Shown here: in pieces, positions 6,812 through 11,605 of the stretch
How positions within the stretch are numbered: position 1 is the stretch's first letter
Layout of the letters: each line of letters starts with the position of its first letter
Origin: DATEPR01 sp036503065
GTDB taxonomy: Bacteria > Actinomycetota > Actinomycetes > Mycobacteriales > Pseudonocardiaceae
Assembly (NCBI GenBank): GCA_036503065.1
Contig: DASXXM010000271.1
Location: forward strand, 1-11,605
Direction of reading: 5' to 3'
Length of the DNA: 11,605 bases
Position numbers and translations under genes: made by a program
Notes under the pieces: model-generated
Told to the model about the DNA's origin: nothing
Database searches by the model: none
The model's input: only the letters and a program-made list of their open reading frames with translations

Positions 6812-7635
6812 AGCTTGAGCAGTTCGGCGTGCAGGCCGGGGGTTTCGGTGAGCCGGGTGCCGTCCAGGGTGTGCACGCGGGTGATCTTGCGCACGGACGA
6901 GGCCAGCATGACGCCGTCCGCCCGGTGCAGGTCCGCCATCGCGATCGGCTCGACCTCGACCGTCCAGTCGGCCTGTGCCGCGGCGCGGAACAACGCGTGC
7001 TGGGTGGTGCCGGGCAGGATGCCCAGCGTCGACGGCGGGGTGCGCAGCGTGCGGCCTTCCGCAACGACAACGGTCGACGTCGGGCCCTCCAGCACCGAGC
7101 CACCCGACTCGGTGAAGATCACCTCGTCCGCGCCACGCCGGGCGGCCTCGCGCAGGGCCGCCATGTTGACCGCGTAGGACAGGGCCTTCGCGCCCAGCAG
7201 CAGCCACGGGGCCTGTTCCGCCGCGCCGGGCTCGATGCCGCGTGCCAGCGTGATCGCGGCGACACCGTCCCGGCGCTGGCGCAGCACGGCAGGCGCGATG
7301 TCCGTGGCCAGCGCGAAGCCGGTCGGCGTGCCGTCGCCGCCTTCGATGCCCCTCGTGTAGACGAGTTTCATGGCCAGCTCGGCACCGCCGGTCCAGTTGT
7401 CCAGCACCAGCCGCGCGCAGGCCGTCCAGGCGTCGCGGTCGGGTTCCGGCAGGTCCAGCATGGCGGCCGAGCGGGCCAGCCGGTCCAGGTGCGGGCCCAT
7501 CTCACGGGGCTTGCCCTCGGTCACCAGGACGGTCTCGAAGACGCCGTCGCCCCGCATGACGCCGAGGTCGTCGACCCGCAGCTGCGGGCGGTCGGGATCA
7601 GCCAGGGTTCCGTCCAGCATCGCCAGTACACGCAT
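6793..7635 (-). CDS. pabC: Class IV PLP aminotransferase, probable 4-amino-4-deoxychorismate lyase
   Basis: This 280-aa protein has the fold-type IV pattern of aminodeoxychorismate lyase and branched-chain aminotransferase. It opens with a DDLGVMRGDGVFET block (22-35), carries the PLP-binding lysine K150 in LLGAKALSYAVN, then ESGGSVLEGPTSTV with the glutamate expected to contact the PLP ring nitrogen, and GILPGTTQHAL for phosphate binding. PabC releases pyruvate from aminodeoxychorismate to make p-aminobenzoate for folate. Branched-chain or D-amino acid transaminase activity is the alternative, but length and the N-terminal block fit actinobacterial PabC. A neighbouring ygfZ encodes a folate-binding protein, and pabC and ygfZ homologues are also neighbours in mycobacteria. 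ATG 7635 is preceded by TAAGGT six bases upstream, suggesting a leaderless transcript. Confidence 0.82.
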   Translation of the reverse strand: MRVLAMLDGTLADPDRPQLRVDDLGVMRGDGVFETVLVTEGKPREMGPHLDRLARSAAMLDLPEPDRDAWTACARLVLDNWTGGAELAMKLVYTRGIEGGDGTPTGFALATDIAPAVLRQRRDGVAAITLARGIEPGAAEQAPWLLLGAKALSYAVNMAALREAARRGADEVIFTESGGSVLEGPTSTVVVAEGRTLRTPPSTLGILPGTTQHALFRAAAQADWTVEVEPIAMADLHRADGVMLASSVRKITRVHTLDGTRLTETPGLHAELLKLYESEY

Positions 7636-7641
7636 CGCTCA

Positions 7642-7647
7642 ACCTTA
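7642..7647 (-). promoter_or_regulatory. Predicted -10 element of the pabC-like gene
   Basis: On the minus strand TAAGGT (7647 down to 7642) matches TANNNT and ends six bases before the ATG at 7635, so the transcript would begin at or next to the start codon. No good -35 hexamer is found 16-18 bp upstream. The 34-bp gap to the divergent Nur-like gene must hold both promoters, which therefore overlap. Confidence 0.4.
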
Positions 7648-7656
7648 CCCACGGCC

Positions 7657-7662
7657 TAGACT
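7657..7662 (+). promoter_or_regulatory. Predicted -10 element of the nur-ygfZ-BKACE-rsiG operon
   Basis: TAGACT (7657-7662) fits TANNNT and lies seven bases before GTG 7670, predicting a leaderless mRNA. No Shine-Dalgarno sequence precedes the GTG, in agreement. A -35 is not evident. If the Fur-family product is autoregulatory, its operator must lie within or next to these 34 bp, but I see no clear long palindrome. Confidence 0.45.
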
Positions 7663-7669
7663 CGGTTAC

Positions 7670-8113
7670 GTGGTCGACGAGACCGGCGCAGGAGAACAGT
7701 TCGCACTACGCGCGACGCTGCACGAGCGTGGCCTTCGCATGACACCGCAACGCCAACTGGTGCTCGACGCGGTGCGGGCGCTGCAGCACGCGACGCCGGA
7801 ACAGGTCTGCCACCAGGTGCAGCGGACCACGCCGACGGTCAACATCACCACCATCTATCGCGCCCTCGACCTGTTGGAGGGCCTCGGCCTGGTCCGGCAC
7901 ACCCATCTCGGCCACGGCGCGCCGATGTACTCCGCGGAGGAGCACGAACACCTGCACCTGGTGTGCCACCGCTGCGGCCGGGTCACCGAACAACCGAAGG
8001 ACCTGTTGGCACCGGTCGCGGACCGGCTGCGCGCGGAGTCCGGCTTCGAACTGGACGCGAGCCACCTGGCCCTGTCCGGCACGTGCCGGACGTGCTTGGA
8101 GGGAGAGGCATGA
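7670..8113 (+). CDS. nur: Fur-family metalloregulator, Nur-like (nickel uptake regulator type)
   Basis: This 147-aa protein has an N-terminal winged helix (LRMTPQRQLVLDAV, then NITTIYRALDLLEGLGLV) and a C-terminal metal-binding dimerisation domain. From memory it is closest to Streptomyces coelicolor Nur: HLGHGAP is shared, H40 and H92/H94/H96 match the M-site histidines, and H77, H79 and H132 match nickel-site positions. C99-x-x-C102 and C139-x-x-C142 are also present. These may form a structural zinc site as in other Fur proteins. Nur represses nickel transport and the iron superoxide dismutase gene when nickel is bound. GTG 7670 begins just before the conserved region. A frame open upstream to 7370 only reads antisense to pabC. 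Its stop overlaps the ygfZ start. Family certain, nickel specificity probable (Zur or PerR are alternatives). Confidence 0.8.
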   Translation: MVDETGAGEQFALRATLHERGLRMTPQRQLVLDAVRALQHATPEQVCHQVQRTTPTVNITTIYRALDLLEGLGLVRHTHLGHGAPMYSAEEHEHLHLVCHRCGRVTEQPKDLLAPVADRLRAESGFELDASHLALSGTCRTCLEGEA

Positions 8114-9177
8114 CGTCACCGCTGCTGGCGATCCACGGGGCGGTGGCCGTGCCGGAGGACTCGCCGGACACCGGCGTCGCCTGGCACTACGGCGACCCGT
8201 ACGGCGAACAGCGCGCCGCGGCCCGGTCGGTCGCGGTCATCGACCGGTCGCACCGTGGCGTCCTTGCCGTGCCCGGCGAGGATCGGCTGGCCTGGCTGCA
8301 CTCGCTGACCTCGCAACACTTCACGTCGCTCGCCGCGCCCGGCGGCACAGAAGCACTCGTGCTGGACGCCCACGGTCACGTCGAGGACCACGTGATCGTC
8401 GGCCACGTCGACGACACGGTCTGGCTCGACGGCGAGGCGTACCGGACCGCGCCGCTGCTGGACTACCTGGTGAAGATGCGGTTCTGGTCCAAGGTCGAGC
8501 CACGGGACGCGACCGGCGAGTTGGCCGTCCTGACGGTCGTCGGGCCGGACGCGCCGGACCTGGTGTCGGGGGACGGCGTCACCCCGCTGGACGGTGGCGG
8601 CTTCGCCCGGCGGATGCCGTGGCCCGGCGTGCGCGCGGTGGACCTGGTGGTCCCGCGCGACCGGCTGGTCGACCACTGGCAACGGCTGACCGCGGCCGGC
8701 GCCCGACCGGCCGGCAGTTGGGCGTTCGAGGCGCTGCGCGTCGAGGCGCTGCGTCCCCGGCTGGGCATCGACACGGACGAGCGGACCATTCCGCACGAGG
8801 TGAACTGGATCGAACCGGCGGTCCACCTGGACAAGGGGTGCTACCGCGGCCAGGAGACGGTGGCGAAGGTGGCCAACATCGGCAGGCCGCCCCGCCGGAT
8901 GGTGCTGCTGCACCTGGACGGCTCCCAGGAGGTGCTGCCGGTGACCGGCGAGCCGGTCCGGCTGGGTGACCGGGTGGTCGGCCGGGTCGGCACGGTGGTC
9001 CGCCACCACGAGCTGGGCTCGGTGGCCCTCGCACTGCTGAAGCGGTCGGCGCCGGTGGACGCCGAACTCGTCGCGGGCGCGGACGACCACCAGGTGCAGG
9101 CCGCTGTCGATCCCGACTCGGTGGCACCGGACACGGCGGCTCCCGGCCGGGAAGCGGCGGCCCGGCTGCGGGGCTGA
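8110..9177 (+). CDS. ygfZ: Folate-binding protein YgfZ (CAF17-like), Fe-S cluster assembly/repair
   Basis: This 355-aa cytoplasmic protein is related to GcvT and carries the YgfZ signature K242-G-C-Y-R-G-Q-E249, whose cysteine is essential in E. coli YgfZ for maintaining certain Fe-S enzymes. The N-terminal half contains the tetrahydrofolate-binding fold (SVAVIDRSHRGVLAVPGEDR, then LTSQHFTSL). The C-terminal half has the small barrel with GDRVVGRVGTVVRHHELGSVALAL. A strong GGAGGGAGAGG stretch (8098-8108) leads to ATG 8110, which overlaps the stop codon of the Fur-family gene. Being in the same transcript, its expression should follow that regulator's promoter. It is somewhat longer than E. 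coli YgfZ (326 aa) through an Ala/Asp-rich tail of about 35 residues. Confidence 0.92.
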   Translation: MTSPLLAIHGAVAVPEDSPDTGVAWHYGDPYGEQRAAARSVAVIDRSHRGVLAVPGEDRLAWLHSLTSQHFTSLAAPGGTEALVLDAHGHVEDHVIVGHVDDTVWLDGEAYRTAPLLDYLVKMRFWSKVEPRDATGELAVLTVVGPDAPDLVSGDGVTPLDGGGFARRMPWPGVRAVDLVVPRDRLVDHWQRLTAAGARPAGSWAFEALRVEALRPRLGIDTDERTIPHEVNWIEPAVHLDKGCYRGQETVAKVANIGRPPRRMVLLHLDGSQEVLPVTGEPVRLGDRVVGRVGTVVRHHELGSVALALLKRSAPVDAELVAGADDHQVQAAVDPDSVAPDTAAPGREAAARLRG

Positions 9178-9195
9178 TGTGTCAGGATCGCGGGC

Positions 9196-10050
9196 ATGTC
9201 AGCGTCGAGGACCCGGCCCGGTTCGCACGGCACGCTCATCACGGTGGCGCCGACCGGGGCCGAGCACGCCAAGTCGGACGTGCCGAACCTGCCGGTGACC
9301 CTGGACGAGCTGGTCAGCACCGCGCGGGACTGCGAGCGGGTCGGCGCGGCCATGATCCACGTGCACATCCGTGGCGCGGACACCAAACCGACGCTGGACC
9401 TGAAGCTGCTGACCGACACGGTGGCGGCACTGCGTGAGCAGACGAACCTGGTCGTGCAGCTCTCCACCGGCGGTGCGGTGACCGATCCGGAGGACCAGCG
9501 GCTGCGGGTGCTGGACGCCCTGCCGGACTCGGCGTCCTGCACGATGGGCACCGTCAACTTCGGTGACGATGTCTTCCTCAACCGCTGGGAGTTCGTGGTC
9601 GAGCTGCACGGCAGGATGCGGGAGCGCGGGATCGTGCCGGAGTACGAGATCTTCGACATCGGTCAGCTCGCGACGCTGCGCAGGCTGCTGGACGAGCACG
9701 GCCTGCCGGCAGGCGGCCACGTGCACGTCGACCTGGTGATGGGCGTGCCGGGCGGGATGCCCGGCGACACCGAGACGCTGGTCGCGGCGCTGCGGCTGAT
9801 CCCGGACGGCGCCACGTTCGCCGCGACCGGGATCGGCCGGACCAGCCTGCCGGTGCTGCTGGCGTCGCTGTCCGCTGGCGGGCATCTGCGGGTCGGGATG
9901 GAGGACACCATCTCCTACGCTCGCGGACAGCGGGTGACGGACAACGCGCAGCTCGTGGCCCGCGCCGCCGGGCTGGCCCGGATCAGCCAGCGGCCGCCGT
10001 TGGGTGCGGCGGAAGTACGCGAACTGCTCGGCGTTCGGGCGTCAAATTGA
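9196..10050 (+). CDS. BKACE-family beta-keto acid cleavage enzyme (DUF849)
   Basis: This 284-aa TIM-barrel protein belongs to the family founded by 3-keto-5-aminohexanoate cleavage enzyme (Kce), which condenses a beta-keto acid with acetyl-CoA to give acetoacetate and a CoA ester. Visible features are VAPTGAEH near the N-terminus, the zinc-binding pair H55-x-H57 in IHVHIRG, the STGG block following LVVQL, HVHVDLVMGVPGG in the C-terminal half, and VGMEDT with E236, corresponding to the conserved zinc-ligand glutamate of Kce. The substrate cannot be read from the sequence: the family covers several beta-keto acids, and no lysine-fermentation or carnitine genes lie nearby. ATG 9196 has an AGGA (9183-9186) upstream and starts 18 bp after ygfZ. 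The operon context is regulatory/housekeeping and does not suggest a pathway. Confidence 0.85.
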   Translation: MSASRTRPGSHGTLITVAPTGAEHAKSDVPNLPVTLDELVSTARDCERVGAAMIHVHIRGADTKPTLDLKLLTDTVAALREQTNLVVQLSTGGAVTDPEDQRLRVLDALPDSASCTMGTVNFGDDVFLNRWEFVVELHGRMRERGIVPEYEIFDIGQLATLRRLLDEHGLPAGGHVHVDLVMGVPGGMPGDTETLVAALRLIPDGATFAATGIGRTSLPVLLASLSAGGHLRVGMEDTISYARGQRVTDNAQLVARAAGLARISQRPPLGAAEVRELLGVRASN

Positions 10051-10054
10051 CACG

Positions 10055-10708
10055 ATGGTTGAGAACAGGCAACAAGTGGACAGAGAGGTGTTGGCGCATG
10101 GCCCTGCCGTGCCGCAGGATGGGGGTGTGATCGAGGTCCGCCCGGGAGGCCGCCGTCGTATCGACCGCGTGCTCGATCCGGCGTACACCGAAGGCATCGA
10201 CCAACTGCCCCTGACCGAGGTGCGGGCGCTGCGCGACGAGGCGGCACAGGAGGAGACCGACCTGTCGTATCTGCGGCGGCTCCTGCACGGCCGGATCGAC
10301 ATCGTGCGGGCCGAGCAGAAGCGCAGGGCCACGGGGGATCACACCGCCGTGGTGGACCAGCTGGCGGCCATCCTGTCCGCCAACGCGCTGGGGCCTGCCA
10401 CCGGTTCCGGGCGCTACACCACGCTGGAGCCATCGCGCGCCGAGGCCCATCGGCGGCACGTCGAGGCGCTGGTGTCGGACGTGGACCTGTCGGACGTCTG
10501 CTCGCTCGGCGACGACACGCTCGATCACGCGCTCGGCACCTACCTGGCCGAGGAGTCGTCGGTGTCCGTGCGGCGCCGCGAGGTGCAGGTAGTGATGGAC
10601 CGGCTCAACGAGGAGATCGCCGGCCGGTATCGGCAGGGCACCGCGTCGGTCGACGAACTGCTCGCCGCGCAGCGGACACCGAGCGCCGAACGGAAAGATC
10701 AGTTGTAG
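10055..10708 (+). CDS. rsiG: RsiG-type c-di-GMP-binding anti-sigma factor (AmfC family)
   Basis: The protein (217 aa from ATG 10055) matches the AmfC/RsiG family. In Streptomyces venezuelae RsiG sequesters the sporulation sigma factor WhiG only when loaded with c-di-GMP, bound by E(X)3S(X)2R(X)3Q(X)3D motifs on two coiled-coil helices. Both copies are visible, exactly 100 residues apart. The first has E67, S71, R74, H78, D82 (His in place of Gln). The second has E167, S171, R174, Q178, D182, a perfect match. The conserved region begins near RRRIDRVLDP. The start is uncertain: ATG 10055 follows the BKACE stop by four bases without a Shine-Dalgarno sequence, while GTG 10127 has AGGATGGGGG just upstream and would give 193 aa still containing both motifs. 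The partner sigma gene is not in the window. The 3' end overlaps the convergent gene by 10 bp. Confidence 0.87.
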   Translation: MVENRQQVDREVLAHGPAVPQDGGVIEVRPGGRRRIDRVLDPAYTEGIDQLPLTEVRALRDEAAQEETDLSYLRRLLHGRIDIVRAEQKRRATGDHTAVVDQLAAILSANALGPATGSGRYTTLEPSRAEAHRRHVEALVSDVDLSDVCSLGDDTLDHALGTYLAEESSVSVRRREVQVVMDRLNEEIAGRYRQGTASVDELLAAQRTPSAERKDQL

Positions 10709-11592
10709 CGTTCCTTGGCCGCCAGCTTGGCCCAGAACTCGCGGACCTTCTCGTAGCGGACGTTCAGCTCGTCGGTGTCACCGGTCTCCATCGCGGTCAG
10801 GATGGCCTGCACGTCCAGCGCGGACGAGTCCTCCAGCAGCGCCTCGTCCTCGATCAGGTGCACGAGGCCGCCGTAGTCCAGCTCCACCGCCGAGTGCGGG
10901 TGGAACTGCTCCAGCCAGCGGCCGGTGTTGCGCAGGATCACGGCAGGCCCGTCCTCGCCGATGTTCTCCTTGGTGATCGCGTAGGCACGGGCGACACGTC
11001 GGCGGGCGTCGGCCATCGCGGTGCGCCAGTACACCTCGCGGACCGCGCCGTTGCCGCCACCCAGCACGATGTGTCGGTCGGCGGGCTCGACCAGGGCGAA
11101 CCACGGCAGCGGCACGGTCCAGGTGGACGAGATGACATGGATGGCGGCGGCGCCCGCCGCCGACATCACGTCGGTGGCGTGGCCACGGGCCCGCTCCGCG
11201 TCCGTGGACAGCACGGCCTGCCGCAGCACCACGCCGGTGGTGGCCAGAAAGCCGACCAGCGCGGCGGCCGCCCGTGGCCGGAGGTCCAGCGGACAGACCA
11301 GCGGGCCGGGGCCGACGATGGCGGTGTCGGTGGCCGGCACCTCGGCGGTCTGCAGCGTCAGCACGTCCAGTGGGGCGTTGGGGGCGGCACGGCCGTCGGC
11401 GAGTTCACCGGGCAGCAACCGGACCGGCCGACTCAATTGTGACCTAAGCCACAGTTCCTGTTCGCGTTCGCCCACGGCAGAACGGGACAGAGCGTGAGAA
11501 TCCACGCGTTCGGCAAGTCGGTCCACCAACGGTGCGTCAAACGCCGACAACGGCTCGTACACCCGCAGGTAGCAGACGAACGGTCGAGGCAC
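10699..11592 (-). CDS. Conserved-looking protein of unknown function, start possibly beyond window
   Basis: I do not recognise a named domain. The frame of about 297 aa has normal coding bias, ends tail-to-tail with rsiG, and reads as a soluble protein with no signal peptide or clear membrane span. Notable segments are PFVCYLRVYEPLSAF near the N-terminus, a Gly-rich VLGGGNGAVREVYWRT, an Ala/Arg-rich helix around AMADARRRVARAYAITKENI, and an acidic C-terminal part (LIEDEALLEDSSALD) ending in FWAKLAAKERYN. GTG 11592 is the outermost start inside the window but has no Shine-Dalgarno sequence, and the frame stays open to the right edge (codons His-His-Ala-Tyr precede it), so the true start may lie outside. 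Position beside rsiG hints at, but does not prove, a conserved developmental neighbourhood. Confidence 0.7.
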   Translation of the reverse strand: MPRPFVCYLRVYEPLSAFDAPLVDRLAERVDSHALSRSAVGEREQELWLRSQLSRPVRLLPGELADGRAAPNAPLDVLTLQTAEVPATDTAIVGPGPLVCPLDLRPRAAAALVGFLATTGVVLRQAVLSTDAERARGHATDVMSAAGAAAIHVISSTWTVPLPWFALVEPADRHIVLGGGNGAVREVYWRTAMADARRRVARAYAITKENIGEDGPAVILRNTGRWLEQFHPHSAVELDYGGLVHLIEDEALLEDSSALDVQAILTAMETGDTDELNVRYEKVREFWAKLAAKERYN

Positions 11593-11605
11593 GTACGCAT
11601 GGTGT

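Noticed and set aside
5705..7207. 500-codon minus-strand open frame across pxpB, pxpC and the pabC end
   Set aside because: It is low-complexity Arg/Gly/Pro-rich translation opposite two well-supported genes, and in another frame of the same strand lies the genuine pabC-like gene.
6433..7659. 408-codon plus-strand open frame antisense to the pabC-like gene
   Set aside because: It is antisense shadow with no motif; the minus-strand frame has the full class IV aminotransferase pattern.
7370..7669. 100-codon upstream extension of the Fur-family gene
   Set aside because: The extension is antisense to pabC and rich in Ser/Arg/Pro, and the conserved Fur domain starts only after GTG 7670.
9177..9437. 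Small frame starting at the ATG that overlaps the ygfZ stop
   Set aside because: It is out of frame with the BKACE gene, whose conserved N-terminus and zinc motif are read from ATG 9196.
1..11605. Defence system, prophage, insertion sequence or CRISPR array
   Set aside because: No transposase, integrase, nuclease, repeat array or terminal inverted repeats are seen; every sizeable stretch is covered by metabolic or regulatory genes.

Overview
The window is GC-rich with strong third-position G/C, frequent GTG starts, overlapping genes and TANNNT-type -10 elements. It looks like a chromosomal segment of a filamentous actinomycete. An RsiG-type protein, which works with a sporulation sigma factor, and a Nur-type regulator near it favour a sporulating Streptomyces/Pseudonocardia-like lineage. 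I cannot name the species. No mobile element, CRISPR array, tRNA or rRNA is visible.

Region 1 (about 218-6811) is a MurNAc / peptidoglycan-recycling locus. A promoter and operator candidate lead into namZ (exo-N-acetylmuramidase, Tat-exported) and a secreted beta-lactamase-fold hydrolase comparable to the B. subtilis AmiE partner of NamZ. A second promoter starts murR (RpiR-family regulator), murQ (MurNAc-6-P etherase), pxpB and pxpC (5-oxoprolinase subunits). These four genes overlap stop-to-start and should be one translationally coupled operon. The two promoters share the same layout: TTGACC, a 17-bp spacer, then a TAASTT -10 embedded in a related imperfect palindrome (GTKAGTAASTTWCC). This is the natural candidate for a MurR operator controlling both the secreted and the cytoplasmic halves of the pathway. 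The murR promoter also predicts a leaderless mRNA whose operator abuts the start codon.

Region 2 (6793-10708) is housekeeping and developmental. A pabC-type class IV aminotransferase gene lies on the minus strand and overlaps pxpC tail-to-tail. It is divergent, across only 34 bp, from a four-gene plus-strand operon: a Fur-family Nur-like regulator, ygfZ (folate/Fe-S protein), a BKACE-family beta-keto acid cleavage enzyme, and rsiG (c-di-GMP-dependent anti-sigma factor for WhiG, formerly AmfC).

Region 3 (10699-11592) is a conserved-looking but unrecognised minus-strand protein that overlaps rsiG tail-to-tail and probably extends past the right edge.

The part most worth following is the putative MurR regulon and its unexpected extension into 5-oxoproline metabolism, without pxpA, a MurNAc transporter or a MurNAc kinase in view. 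I found no evidence of a wholly new defence or mobile system.
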